Source of the DNA: Gulosibacter sp. 10 | GTDB taxonomy: Bacteria; Actinomycetota; Actinomycetes; Actinomycetales; Microbacteriaceae | Length of the DNA stretch: 64,000 nucleotides | NCBI RefSeq assembly: GCF_900163695.1 | Contig: NZ_FUIC01000037.1 | Location: 30,010 to 94,009, forward strand | Direction: 5' to 3' | In this document: positions 16,945 through 25,220 of the stretch, one piece after another | Position numbering within the stretch: position 1 is the stretch's first letter | Layout: every line of letters starts with the position of its first letter | Notes under the pieces: generated by a model | Told to the model about the DNA's origin: nothing | What the model saw: only the letters and a program-made list of their open reading frames with translations | The model's database searches: none | Translations under genes and position numbers: made by a program

Positions 16945-17214
16945 ATGAACTGGAGCCTGGCCGAAGTGCTCGAAGCAGCGCGCGCGCTGCCGCGCTCCGA
17001 GCGAGCCGAGATCGCCCAGGAGCTCATCGCTTCGCTCGAAACCACCGACGAATATGACGAAGCTCGTTACGCCGAACTTCGTGCCGCAGTCGACCAAGGC
17101 GTAGCCGGTCTTGATGCAGGCAGAAGCACCCGGCTTTCCGTTGAAGAGCTCGGCGGCTACCTGAGCGAACTCGGCCGCCAGGCGACCGAGCGGGCAACCG
17201 CCAAGAGCGCGTGA
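16945..17214 (+). CDS. antitoxin, addiction-module (ParD/RelB-like)
   Basis: An 89-residue protein. It begins with EVLEAARALPRSERAEIAQELIASLE, the helical start of the addiction-module component family in which an antitoxin precedes a ParE/RelE-type toxin. The C-terminus is charged and likely disordered until it wraps the toxin. Its last codon and stop overlap the GTG start of the toxin (17211-17214), ensuring coupled synthesis. It lies 9 bp after the LLM gene, so it may share that transcript or have its own promoter in the upstream coding DNA. Confidence 0.8.
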   Translation: MNWSLAEVLEAARALPRSERAEIAQELIASLETTDEYDEARYAELRAAVDQGVAGLDAGRSTRLSVEELGGYLSELGRQATERATAKSA

Positions 17215-17567
17215 CTTACCTGATCGTCCTCGGCGGTGATGCCGAGGACGACATTGTCGGTATTCTCGAATGGTCGGTGAACCACTTCGGGTCATCTGTG
17301 CGAGACGGCTATCTCGCTCTCATCGAAGCCGTTTTGGCGCGCATTGCCGATGACCCGGAGCTGCCCGGCTCGCGCGACCGCGACGACCTCGGGCTCGGCT
17401 TGCGCACGGTGCATTTGAGAACGGGCCGCGACGAGGTCAGCCCAGCAGTACGGCGCATCGCCAACCCCCGTCACTTCGTCGTGTATCGGCAGGTTGACGA
17501 AGTCATCGAGGTGGTTCGCCTGCTGCACGACGCGATGCATATCCCCGCTCGACGCATCCTCGAGTAG
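17211..17567 (+). CDS. ParE/RelE-family toxin
   Basis: A 118-residue protein of the ParE/RelE fold: an N-terminal strand, two helices (AEDDIVGILEWSVNHFGSSVRDGYLALIEAVLARIADDPEL), then strands with GLGLRTVHLRT and a late RHFVVYRQVDEVIEVVRLLHDAMH segment, as in ParE toxins. The final basic HIPARRILE is the usual tail. It is longer than many ParE proteins by some 20 residues. GTG is used as start, four bases inside the antitoxin gene. The target (gyrase for ParE, ribosomal mRNA for RelE) cannot be told from sequence alone, though ParE looks more likely. Confidence 0.82.
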   Translation: MTYLIVLGGDAEDDIVGILEWSVNHFGSSVRDGYLALIEAVLARIADDPELPGSRDRDDLGLGLRTVHLRTGRDEVSPAVRRIANPRHFVVYRQVDEVIEVVRLLHDAMHIPARRILE

Positions 17568-17605
17568 GCCCAGCCGGAATCACCCCGAGATCACGCCGAG
17601 GACCA

Positions 17606-18481
17606 TTACGTCGCCGAGGTCAGCAGCCGCAGGGCGGCGAACGACGCGCTGCCGGGCTCGGCGGTGTGGGTGAGGATGCGCTGCCCGTTGCCCTCGGGCA
17701 GGTGCAGCACCTCGTAGTTCAGGTCCAGCTCGCCGACCTCGGGATGGCGGAAGCGCTTGCCGCCGCTCGTGCACAGCCGCACGTCGTGCCCGGCCCAGAG
17801 TCTCGCGAACTCGGGGCTGTTCATGCTCAGCTCCCCCACGAGCTCCGCGAGGCGGCGATCCCCGGCGAACTGCGCTGCGACGTACCGGAGCGAGGCGACC
17901 GCGAGCGCGGCCTCGTCCTCCCAGTCGACGTAGAGATCCCGGACGTGCTCGTCGAGGAACAGCAGCTTCAGCTGGTTCGGACGGTCCTCGGGCCGCGAGG
18001 GCGCCTCGCAGTCGAGATGGCCGGCGAGGAGGAGGTGCCCCGCCCGGTTCCAGGCGAGGATGTCGTTGAAGCGGCCCAGCAGCACGGCGGGCACGTCGCC
18101 CATCGAGTGCAGCAGCCGCTCGGCGCCCGGCTTCGCGATCTCGGGCCCGGCCTGGACGGCGGGCCGCTTCTCCGGGGCGGGATGCGCGAGGGCGTACAGG
18201 TGCGCGCGCTCGTCGGCGTCGAGCCGCAGCGCCCGGGCGAGGGCGTCGATGATCGCATCCGAGGCGTTCTGCGACTGGCCCTGCTCGAGCCGGGTCAGGT
18301 ACGTCACCGACACCCCCGCGAGCTGCGCGAGCTCCTCGCGGCGCAGGCCGGGCACCCGGCGGCGCCCGTAGCTGCTGATCCCGGCCTCCTCCGGGGTGAT
18401 GCGGTCGCGGCGCGAGCGCAGGAACTCGCCCAGCTCGGTGACCGGGCCGTCGATGTCGAGGGGCTGTGATGCTGCTGCCAT
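17606..18481 (-). CDS. XRE family regulator with MmyB-like ligand domain
   Basis: A 291-residue regulator common in Actinobacteria. The N-terminal LGEFLRSRRDRITPEEAGISSYGRRRVPGLRREELAQLAGVSVTYLTRLEQGQ region (residues 16-68) is the signature XRE helix-turn-helix. The remainder is the MmyB-type domain, with DILAWNRAGHLLLAGHLDCEAPSRPEDRPNQLKLLFLDEHVRDLYVDWEDEAA. Proteins of this type often control a neighbouring dehydrogenase or MFS gene. Here it is divergent from the MFS gene at 18599 and likely controls it. No clear operator palindrome was seen in the 117-bp gap. Confidence 0.9.
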   Translation of the reverse strand: MAAASQPLDIDGPVTELGEFLRSRRDRITPEEAGISSYGRRRVPGLRREELAQLAGVSVTYLTRLEQGQSQNASDAIIDALARALRLDADERAHLYALAHPAPEKRPAVQAGPEIAKPGAERLLHSMGDVPAVLLGRFNDILAWNRAGHLLLAGHLDCEAPSRPEDRPNQLKLLFLDEHVRDLYVDWEDEAALAVASLRYVAAQFAGDRRLAELVGELSMNSPEFARLWAGHDVRLCTSGGKRFRHPEVGELDLNYEVLHLPEGNGQRILTHTAEPGSASFAALRLLTSAT

Positions 18482-18598
18482 GCCCCCATTGTCCCGCTCC
18501 CGCCCCGGACGAGCCTGTCCCTGCGAGTGCCAGGCTGGCCGAGACTCGTCATACCGGGGTGCTGGCTGCGCCGTTCCCGCAGGCGGAGCCTGGATGCC

Positions 18599-20063
18599 AT
18601 GAGCAAGACACCCATAGCATCACCGGATACCGCATCGACCCCCGCGGCGGCGGAGCGCTTCACCGCAGCGCAGAAGATCGCGATGGCGGTCCTGTTGACC
18701 GCCAACTTCACCCTCGCGGTCGACTTCTCCATCCTCAACGTCGCCCTCCCCCACATCGGCGCGGAGCTCGGCTTCCCGACCTCCGCGCTGCAGTGGATCG
18801 TGACCTCCTTCGCCCTCTGCGCGGCGGGATTCACCCTGTTCTTCGGCCGCGTCGCCGACCTGTTCGGCCGCAAGCGCCTGTTCCTCATCGGCATCGTCCT
18901 CCTCGGCGTCTCCTCCCTCGCGGGCGGCCTCGCGCAGGAGCCGATGCTGCTCATCGCGGCCCGCATCGGCCAGGGCATAGCCACCGCGATGGTCACCCCC
19001 GCCGCGCTGTCGCTCATGACGACGATGTTCCCCCGAGGGCCCCGCGCGCTCCCGGGCGCTCGGACTCAACGGCGCGCTCATGGCCGCCGGCTTCACCGCG
19101 GGCGCCGTGCTCGGCGGGCTCCTCACCGGCGCGGTCTCGTGGCGGTGGGCGTTCTTCATCAACGTCGTCGTCGCGGTCGCCGTCATCGCGATCGCGCCGT
19201 TCGTGCTCCGCGAACCGGCTGCGGGCAAGCGCCCCAAGCTCGACGTGCCGGGCGCGATCACGATCACCGTCGCGCTCGTCGCCCTGGTGTTCGGCATCGA
19301 CACGGCGGGGCACAACGGCTGGGCGCACCCCGGCACGTGGGGGCCGATCCTCGCCGCCCTCATCCTCTTCGCCGTGTTCCTGAAGATCGAGGGTCGCGTC
19401 AAGGAGCCGCTGGTCGCGCCGTCGCTGCTGAAGCGCTCGAACATCGGCTGGGGCAACACCGCAGGCCTGCTCGCCTTCGGCACCTTCACCTCGCTCGTGT
19501 TCCTCCTCACCCTGTACCTGCAGGAGGTCCTCGGCTACACGGCCATCACCGCAGGGCTGATCCTCGGCGTGCTCGGCATCGGCACCGTCATCGGCGGCCT
19601 CGTCGCCCCGAGGATCATCGGCAGGACGAATCCGAAGGCCGCGATCGTCATCGGCCTCGTCGTCCAGGCCGTCGCGACCGCGCCGCTCGCCTTCGCCGGG
19701 GAGAGCCGCGCCTGGCTCGTGCCGCTGCTGATCCTCACCTTCGTCGGCGGCATCGCCAACCTCGTCGCGATCGTCGGCTACACCGTCACCTCGACGGCGG
19801 GCGTGCCCTCGGACAAGCAGGGCCTCGCCACCGGCCTCGTCACGATGAGCCAGCAGGTCGGCATCGCCCTCGGCACCCCGGTCATGTCCGCCATCGCCAC
19901 CGGCATGGTCGCGGCCACGCTGCTGCCCGGACTGCAGCTCGCGATCGGCGTGAACGCCGCCGTCGCCCTCGGCGCGGCGATCCTCCTCGCGATCTTCCTC
20001 CGCCTGCCCGGGCCGGCCGCCGCTGCAGAGGCTCCCGCGGAGCGGAGCGGGACGGCGGCCTGA
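18599..20063 (+). pseudogene. DHA2 MFS transporter with a one-base frameshift
   Basis: A 14-helix-type exporter of about 487 residues if repaired. The first frame gives DFSILNVALPHIGAELGF, motif A FGRVADLFGRKRLF, and runs to SLMTTMF. It then meets five C at 19030-19034. Removing one C continues as PEGPARSRALGLNGALMAAGFTAGAVLGG, exactly the expected DHA2 motif C region, and remains open to 20063 through LPGPAAAAEAPAERSG. As written, the first frame turns arginine-rich and non-membrane. This may be a true loss-of-function mutation or a base-calling error. It is divergent from the XRE/MmyB regulator and followed by a TetR/MFS pair. Confidence 0.82.
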
Positions 20064-20177
20064 TCCCCGCGCTCCCAGGGCGCCCTGCGAGAGGAACCCG
20101 GTTCGCCGGGAACTCGCGGGGCGCTCGTGCGCGTGCGGCGCCGCTCCGAGTGCCCGAACCCGTTGCCCTTCATTTAC

Positions 20178-20195
20178 ATACGGGATAACCTGTAT
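20178..20195. promoter_or_regulatory. TetR operator-like dyad
   Basis: ATACGGGATAACCTGTAT is an 18-bp inverted repeat (ATAC-GG against CC-GTAT) ending two bases before the TetR start codon at 20198, where repressor binding would block transcription or translation start. Confidence 0.7.
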
Positions 20196-20197
20196 CT

Positions 20198-20788
20198 ATG
20201 AGACGGACTGCAGAGGACGCGGAGCGGACGCGTCTGGCGCTGCTCGAGGCGGCGCTCATGGCCTTCGAGGAGAAGGGGTGGCGGGGGGCGACGTTCGAGC
20301 ATGTCGCGGAGCGGGCAGGCGTCACCCGAGGCGCCCTGCACCACCACTTCCGCTCCAAGGCCGCACTGCTGGAGGCCGCCCTCTCCCGGGGCTGGTCCGA
20401 CTACGGCGACCGGCTGTTCGGCGATGCCGAGGCGGACCCCGCGACGCTGCTGACGGAATTCGTGCGCCTCCTGCGCGACGACCGCCGCTTCCGCGCGCTC
20501 GCGGCCTGCACGGTGCTCGTCGCCCCGCAGGCGCTCAGCGACATCTCGCAGAAGAACGCCGCGCTCGACGCCTGGCGCGATCGCATCGCCGCCGGCATCG
20601 CCGCCGATACTTCCGCCGCCGATGCCGCCGCCGGCCCCGGGGCCGCACCGCAGACGGTCGCGAACCTCGCGCTGGCGCTCCTCCAGGGCCTCACCGTGAC
20701 CGCGGTGACGCGCCCCGATGATCTTCCGCAGCCCGACGAGCTGGGCGCCGCCCTGACGGCGCTGGCAAGGGGGTTGCCGCACGCATAG
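20198..20788 (+). CDS. TetR/AcrR family efflux regulator
   Basis: A 196-residue protein strongly resembling the AcrR/TtgR/SmeT subgroup that controls multidrug efflux. ERTRLALLEAALMAFEEKGWRGATFEHVAERAGVTRGALHHHFRSKAALLEAAL (residues 8-61) is the DNA-binding domain, with GALHHHFRSK the recognition end. The ligand domain has an alanine-rich insertion (IAAGIAADTSAADAAAGPGAAPQ). An 18-bp inverted repeat lies directly before the start. It is 17 bp ahead of the MFS gene at 20806, with an AAAGGAG ribosome binding site between, so both form one operon under self-repression. Confidence 0.9.
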   Translation: MRRTAEDAERTRLALLEAALMAFEEKGWRGATFEHVAERAGVTRGALHHHFRSKAALLEAALSRGWSDYGDRLFGDAEADPATLLTEFVRLLRDDRRFRALAACTVLVAPQALSDISQKNAALDAWRDRIAAGIAADTSAADAAAGPGAAPQTVANLALALLQGLTVTAVTRPDDLPQPDELGAALTALARGLPHA

Positions 20789-20805
20789 AAAGGAGTCGTC
20801 ACCTC

Positions 20806-22002
20806 ATGACGACGCACACCTCCTCCGCACCGGGCGGAGGCACCACCCCGGGCCGCGCCCTCATCGTCGGCGCGGCCGCGCTGTTCACCGACATGCTCGT
20901 GCACGGACTGGCCGTGCCCGTGCTCCCCCTGCTCCCCGCGGTGGTCGAGCAGGGCCCGGCCGCGACGGGCATCCTCTTCTCCTCCTACGCGATCGCCATG
21001 ATCGCCGCCACGCTCTTCGCCGGCCGCATCGTCGACCGCCACGGGCCGAAGACGCCGCTGCTCATCGGCCTCGCGGGCCTGGCCGCGGCCACGCTGCTGT
21101 TCGCCACGGGCGGCCCGTACTGGCTGCTGCTCATCGCCCGCTCGGCGCAGGGCGTCGCGGGCGGGATGTCGTGGGTCGCCGCGCTCTCGCTCATCGCGGC
21201 GACCACGAGCTTCGAGAAGCGCGGCCAGGCGATGGGGGTCGCGATGTCCACCATCACGCTCGGCGTACTGGTCGGCCCGCCGCTCGCCGGGTTCATGGTC
21301 GAACACCTCGGCACCGCTTCCCCGTTCCTGCTGGCCGCGGGCGTCGCCCTCGCCGACGGCGTGCTGCGCATCGTCCTCGTGAGCGGCTCGCCGCGGGTGG
21401 TCGACGACACCGCGGGGCCGCTCGCGGTGCTGCGGGTGCCGGGCTCGCTCTCGATCGTGATCGCCATCGCGATCGGCGCGGGCGCGCTCTCGGGCATCGA
21501 GCCGGTGCTCCCGGCGCATCTCGGCGCCGGCCCGCTCGTCATCGGCCTGCTCTTCGGAGCCGCCTCCCTCGCCGCGATCATCGCCAATCCCGTCGTCGGC
21601 AGATACGTCGCCACGGCCCCGCCGAGGGCGCTGGTTGGATCCGGCGCGGTGGCCGCGGCCGGAGCGCTGCTGGCGCTCGGCTGGGCCGGCGAGCTGTGGC
21701 AGACCTGCCTCGGCATGGCGCTGCTCGGCGTCGCCTCGGCGCTGCTGCTCGCCCCGGCGACCACGCTCATCAGCGAGCAGGGATTCCGCTCGGACCCGCC
21801 CACGCTCGGCGGCTCGTTCGCGCTCTACAACCTCGCCTACGCGGCCGGCCTCGCGCTCGGCCCGCTCCTGGCCGGATTCGGCGTGCAGCGACTCGGCTTC
21901 GCCGCCGCGATGACCGTCGGCGCCGCGCTCCTGCTCGCCCTCGGCGGAGCGGGACTCGTGCGCCTGCCCGCGCGCCGGGAGACGCCGGCCGCGGCGGACT
22001 GA
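20806..22002 (+). CDS. MFS transporter, DHA1 multidrug/TetA-like
   Basis: A 398-residue 12-helix transporter. The first helix segment FTDMLVHGLAVPVLPLLPAVVEQGP and the loop AGRIVDRHGPKTPLLIG (motif A) are of the DHA1 drug:H+ antiporter type. Motif C appears as MGVAMSTITLGVLVGPPLAGFMVEHLG near residue 145. The C-terminal half repeats the fold (GSFALYNLAYAAGLALGPLLAGFG). It forms an operon with the TetR gene before it, so it is probably induced by its own toxic substrate. A strong imperfect inverted repeat after its stop probably ends transcription from both sides. Confidence 0.88.
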   Translation: MTTHTSSAPGGGTTPGRALIVGAAALFTDMLVHGLAVPVLPLLPAVVEQGPAATGILFSSYAIAMIAATLFAGRIVDRHGPKTPLLIGLAGLAAATLLFATGGPYWLLLIARSAQGVAGGMSWVAALSLIAATTSFEKRGQAMGVAMSTITLGVLVGPPLAGFMVEHLGTASPFLLAAGVALADGVLRIVLVSGSPRVVDDTAGPLAVLRVPGSLSIVIAIAIGAGALSGIEPVLPAHLGAGPLVIGLLFGAASLAAIIANPVVGRYVATAPPRALVGSGAVAAAGALLALGWAGELWQTCLGMALLGVASALLLAPATTLISEQGFRSDPPTLGGSFALYNLAYAAGLALGPLLAGFGVQRLGFAAAMTVGAALLLALGGAGLVRLPARRETPAAAD

Positions 22003-22005
22003 GGG

Positions 22006-22062
22006 GCCGGCCGGGCGGCGCGCCGCGACCCGGGCGTCCGGGGGCGCGCCTCCCGGCCCGGC
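22006..22062. terminator. bidirectional GC-rich hairpin
   Basis: The arm at 22006-22024 pairs with 22043-22062 over about 19 bases with one bulge and one mismatch. It sits between the convergent MFS (ends 22002) and HxlR (ends 22097) genes, where a two-way terminator is expected. Confidence 0.6.
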
Positions 22063-22096
22063 ATCCGGATGGGATCGCTGCGGCGCGGCGACGGCG

Positions 22097-22447
22097 CTAT
22101 TCGGCGTCGCCGACGTGCCGCTCGACCCAGTCGCGCAGCTGCTCGAGCGGCGCGGCGGCGCTCCGCCCGAGCCCGGTGAGCTCGTACTCCACGCGGGCCG
22201 GCACCTCGGGATAGACGGCGCGGGTGAGCAGTCCGTGCGCCTCGAGGCGCTTGAGCGTCTGCGAGAGCACCTTGGGGCTGATGCCCTCGAGCCGTCGCTT
22301 GAGCTCCCCGTTGCGCCGCGGGCCGTCCTCGAGCGCGCCGATCACCAGCGCGCTCCACTTGTTCGCGAGCAGGTCCAGCATCTCTCGGCACGGGCACATC
22401 GCCGCGTACACGTCGTTCCGCCCGCACCCGTCCTCGTCGCGTCTCAT
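22097..22447 (-). CDS. HxlR family regulator
   Basis: A 116-residue winged-helix protein. CPCREMLDLLANKWSALVIGALEDGPRRNGELKRRLEGISPKVLSQTLKRLEAHGLLTR carries the full HxlR signature, including the N-terminal cysteine (CPCR) that in HxlR/HypR/QorR regulators can sense electrophiles or oxidants. It is divergent from the quinone-oxidoreductase-type gene at 22510, the classic pairing for this family, and a dyad lies between them. The likely role is redox- or aldehyde-responsive control of that enzyme. Confidence 0.92.
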   Translation of the reverse strand: MRRDEDGCGRNDVYAAMCPCREMLDLLANKWSALVIGALEDGPRRNGELKRRLEGISPKVLSQTLKRLEAHGLLTRAVYPEVPARVEYELTGLGRSAAAPLEQLRDWVERHVGDAE

Positions 22448-22454
22448 GCACCCA

Positions 22455-22473
22455 TGGTATCCGAAAGGTACCA
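22455..22473. promoter_or_regulatory. HxlR operator-like dyad
   Basis: TGGTA at 22455-22459 and TACCA at 22469-22473 form an inverted repeat eight bases upstream of the HxlR start, in the divergent promoter region. TTGACG at 22481 could be the -35 box for the enzyme gene. Confidence 0.5.
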
Positions 22474-22509
22474 GAGGCCCTTGACGGTAACCGGTGGTCC
22501 TGGGGAAGC

Positions 22510-23562
22510 ATGGCAGCCATGAAGACGACTGCGATCGGATACTCCGAGAACCTGCCCGCCGCCCATCCCGAGGCGCTGCTCTCCCGCGAGGTGCCCGTGC
22601 CGGAGCCGGGGCCCCGCGACCTCCTCGTCGAGGTCGAAGCCGTGTCGGTGAACCCGGTCGACGTGAAGCTGCGCGCGGGCGCCCCCGCGGACGGGTTCCG
22701 GGTGCTGGGCTTCGACGCGGCCGGCACGGTGCGCGCGGTCGGCGCCGAGGCGACCCTGTTCGCCCCGGGCGACGAGGTGTTCTACGCCGGCAGCATCGGC
22801 CGCCCCGGCACGAATCAGCGCCTCCACCTCGTGGACGAGCGGATCGTGGGCCGCAAGCCGACGGCGCTGTCCTTCGCCGACGCCGCCGCGCTGCCGCTCA
22901 CGGCCATCACCGCGTGGGAGGCGCTGTTCGACCGGCTCCGCCTCGAGGAGGACTCCGCCGGCACCCTGCTCGTGATCGGCGCGACCGGCGGCGTCGGCTC
23001 CGTCATGCTCCAGCTCGCCGAGGCCCTGCTTCCCGACGTCGCCGTGATCGCGACCGCCTCGGACGACGCGCGGGCCGCGCGGATGCGCGAGCTCGGCGCC
23101 GAGCATGTGGTGAACCATCGGGAGGATCTCGTCGCGCAGGTGCTCGAGATCGCACCCGAGGGGGTCGACCGGCTGTTCACCGCGCACTCGGAGGGGCAGA
23201 TCGAGCGGTACGCGGAGATCGTGCGCCCGTTCGGCCACGTGGTCGCGATCGACGACGGCCCGCGCGACGTCTCGCCGCTCAAGGGCAGGAGCATCTCGTG
23301 GCACTGGGAGCTCATGTTCACGCGGCCGCTCCTGGAGACCCCCGACATGATCGAGCAGCACCGGCTGCTGGACGCGGTCGCCGACCTCGTGGACCGGGGG
23401 CGCATCCGGTCGACGGCCGCGACTGTGCTCGGGCCGATCTCCCCCGCCGCCCTCCGCGAGGCGCACGAGCTGGTCGAGCGCGGGCGCACCGTCGGCAAGG
23501 TGGTCGTCCACGGATGGGAGGAGGCGATCGACTCGGCTCGAGAATCCACCGATATCTATTAG
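22510..23562 (+). CDS. zinc-independent alcohol dehydrogenase / quinone oxidoreductase
   Basis: A 350-residue medium-chain dehydrogenase (MDR). VEAVSVNPVDVKLRAG near residue 45 is the substrate-domain signature, GFDAAGTVRAVG follows, and TLLVIGATGGVGSVMLQLAE near residue 157 is the NADP-binding loop. The zinc-ligand cysteine cluster of true alcohol dehydrogenases is absent, so it fits the zinc-type-ADH-like/YogA quinone reductase group. ATG at 22510 or 22519 could be used. Controlled by the divergent HxlR protein. Its stop lies inside the ArsR operator that precedes the next gene. Likely role: reduction of quinones or reactive alkenals. Confidence 0.88.
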   Translation: MAAMKTTAIGYSENLPAAHPEALLSREVPVPEPGPRDLLVEVEAVSVNPVDVKLRAGAPADGFRVLGFDAAGTVRAVGAEATLFAPGDEVFYAGSIGRPGTNQRLHLVDERIVGRKPTALSFADAAALPLTAITAWEALFDRLRLEEDSAGTLLVIGATGGVGSVMLQLAEALLPDVAVIATASDDARAARMRELGAEHVVNHREDLVAQVLEIAPEGVDRLFTAHSEGQIERYAEIVRPFGHVVAIDDGPRDVSPLKGRSISWHWELMFTRPLLETPDMIEQHRLLDAVADLVDRGRIRSTAATVLGPISPAALREAHELVERGRTVGKVVVHGWEEAIDSARESTDIY

Positions 23563-23574
23563 TACAAATAGATA
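23553..23574. promoter_or_regulatory. ArsR operator overlapping the preceding stop codon
   Basis: TATCTATT at 23553-23560 and AATAGATA at 23567-23574 are perfect eight-base inverted arms around a central GTAC. The site covers the stop codon of the MDR gene and lies 40 bp before the ArsR start. AT-rich dyads like this are typical of ArsR/SmtB-family regulators. Confidence 0.75.
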
Positions 23575-23614
23575 CTTGTGCTATGGTGCCCTCAGCCGAG
23601 GAGGGAGACACCGG

Positions 23615-23950
23615 ATGAGCATCGAGGCCGCGGCAGATCTGGACCTGGCGCTGCGCGCGCTCGCCGACGGGAATCGGCGGGCGATCCTGCGGGTCATCCG
23701 ATCCGCACCGCAGCCGGTCGGCGCGATCGCCGAGGAGCTCGGCCTCTCGCAGCAGACGGCCTCCCATCATCTCGGGGTGCTGCGCAAGGCCGGCCTGGCG
23801 GTCGCCACCCGCGAGGGCACGCGCCATCTGTACGCGGTGGAGACGGACGGCCTCGCGGCGGTGCGCTCCTACCTGGACGACTTCTGGCCGAGCAGGCTCG
23901 CCGACCTCAAGTCCGCGATCGAGGCGCGGGAGGCGCGGGATCATGGCTGA
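23615..23950 (+). CDS. ArsR family regulator of an SRPBCC gene
   Basis: A 111-residue winged-helix protein: LDLALRALADGNRRAILRVIRSAPQPVGAIAEELGLSQQTASHHLGVLRKAGLAVATREGTRHLYAV. The ending LDDFWPSRLADLKSAIEARE is the hallmark of the ArsR subgroup that is co-transcribed with an AHSA1/SRPBCC protein. It overlaps that gene by eight bases. No metal-binding cysteines are seen. The ATG at 23615 follows GGAGGGAGA. The operator at 23553-23574 indicates autoregulation of the four-gene run 23615-25138. Confidence 0.92.
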   Translation: MSIEAAADLDLALRALADGNRRAILRVIRSAPQPVGAIAEELGLSQQTASHHLGVLRKAGLAVATREGTRHLYAVETDGLAAVRSYLDDFWPSRLADLKSAIEAREARDHG

Positions 23951-24377
23951 GTTCCGCGACTCCATCGAGATCGCCGCCTCTCCCGAGACGGTCTTCGAAT
24001 ACCTCACCACGAACGAGGGCATGACGGCATGGATGGGCCGCTACGCGGATCTCGACCCGACGCCCGGCGGGAGGTTCGCGGTGGACATCGCGGGCCATCC
24101 GGTGCGCGGCGAATACCTCCACGTCGATCGTCCGAGCCGCGTCGTCGTCTCCTGGGGGTTCGCCGGAAGCGAGGACCTCCCCGCCGGCGCCTCGAGGGTC
24201 GAGTTCCGGCTGACGCCGATCGAGGGCGGAACGCGGGTCGACCTCCGCCATTCCGACCTGCCCGACGCCGAGGTGCGCGGCCACGCGGACGGCTGGGCGA
24301 ATTTCCTGCCCCGGCTCGCGCTCGTCGGCGCGGGCGCCGACGCCGGGCCGGACCGATGGCGACCGCTTCCCGATTGA
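23943..24377 (+). CDS. SRPBCC (AHSA1/START-like) domain protein
   Basis: A 144-residue protein of the helix-grip START-like fold. FRDSIEIAASPETVFEYLTTNEGMTAWMG opens the domain, DLDPTPGGRFAVDI and VVVSWGFAGS are the central strands, and VRGHADGWANFLPRLALVGAG the long C-terminal helix. The family binds small hydrophobic ligands in the cavity between helix and sheet. It overlaps the ArsR gene by eight bases, the standard arrangement, and its product may remove or sense a hydrophobic toxin. No catalytic residues are apparent. Confidence 0.9.
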   Translation: MAEFRDSIEIAASPETVFEYLTTNEGMTAWMGRYADLDPTPGGRFAVDIAGHPVRGEYLHVDRPSRVVVSWGFAGSEDLPAGASRVEFRLTPIEGGTRVDLRHSDLPDAEVRGHADGWANFLPRLALVGAGADAGPDRWRPLPD

Positions 24378-24421
24378 ACCTACCCGACGCCGCGCCCGCG
24401 GCACGACACAGGAGCAGCACC

Positions 24422-24778
24422 ATGACCGAGCACACCCCCTTCGAGATCGTTCAGCAGTACCACCGCGCCTGGACCGGCGGGGACGTCGAGGGAGCCATGC
24501 GCCTCGTCGCGGACGACATCGTCTGCCGCGCCCCCGGCGCGGACCTCGCGGGCAAGGACGCCTACCGCGAGTTCATCGGCGGATTCGCCCCGATGCTCAC
24601 CGGCATCGGCGATATCGCCGGGTTCGCGGACGGGGATCGCGTGGCGCTCTTCTACTACCCGCAGACGGCGGCGACCGCCACGACGCCGGCCGCCGAGCTC
24701 TTCACCGTCGAGGAGGGCAGGATCGCCCGGAGCGTGCTGATCTTCGACCGGCTCTCCTACGGCCCGCCCCAGGACTGA
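24422..24778 (+). CDS. SnoaL-like / NTF2-fold protein
   Basis: A 118-residue protein with the cone-shaped NTF2 fold: an N-terminal helix FEIVQQYHRAWTGGDVEGAMRLVADDIVCRAPGADLAGKDAYREFIGGF, then strands with DGDRVALFYYPQT and ELFTVEEGRIARSVLIFD. SnoaL-like proteins bind or isomerise small hydrophobic molecules, but catalytic residues are not evident here. It lies 44 bp after the SRPBCC gene and 12 bp before the TfoX gene, in a run controlled by the ArsR protein. The start at 24422 follows CAGGAGCAGC. Confidence 0.85.
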   Translation: MTEHTPFEIVQQYHRAWTGGDVEGAMRLVADDIVCRAPGADLAGKDAYREFIGGFAPMLTGIGDIAGFADGDRVALFYYPQTAATATTPAAELFTVEEGRIARSVLIFDRLSYGPPQD

Positions 24779-24790
24779 GGCGGGGCTCCG

Positions 24791-25138
24791 ATGACTCCCG
24801 GGCAGACCGGACTCGTCGAGCGGCTCCGCGGCGTGCTCGCCGATGAGCCGGTGCGGCGCGAGGTGTCCATGTTCGGCGGCAGGTCGTTCATGATCCGCGA
24901 GAAGATGCTCGTCAGCGCGCTCAAAGACGGCGGCCTGCTGGTGCGCGTCGACGCCGCCCGGCACGACGAGCTCCTCCGCCGGCCGGGCGCCCGCCAGGCG
25001 GAGATGGGCCCCGGCCGCGACATGGGGCCGGGCTGGATCGAGGTCGAGGCCGCCGCGATCGACGGGGATGCGGAACTCGCCTCGTGGGTGGGGATCGCGA
25101 TGGAGTTCAACCGCGCCGCGACCGCACAGGACAGGTAG
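24791..25138 (+). CDS. TfoX N-terminal domain protein
   Basis: A 115-residue stand-alone TfoX N-terminal domain. LVERLRGVLADEPVRREVSMFGGRSFMIREKMLVSALKDGGLLVRVD has the usual order with MFGG and the following strand. Full-length TfoX/Sxy of gamma-proteobacteria is a competence activator with two domains; single-domain forms in Actinobacteria have no established role. It ends an apparent operon with ArsR, SRPBCC and SnoaL-like genes, often seen in this order. Competence should not be assumed. Confidence 0.85.
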   Translation: MTPGQTGLVERLRGVLADEPVRREVSMFGGRSFMIREKMLVSALKDGGLLVRVDAARHDELLRRPGARQAEMGPGRDMGPGWIEVEAAAIDGDAELASWVGIAMEFNRAATAQDR

Positions 25139-25220
25139 CGCCCCACCCCGAAGCGCTCCTTCTCCCACCGGCACGTGCTCGAACCGGGAGAAGGCGAGCA
25201 GCATCCACGAAGAGCGGTGC

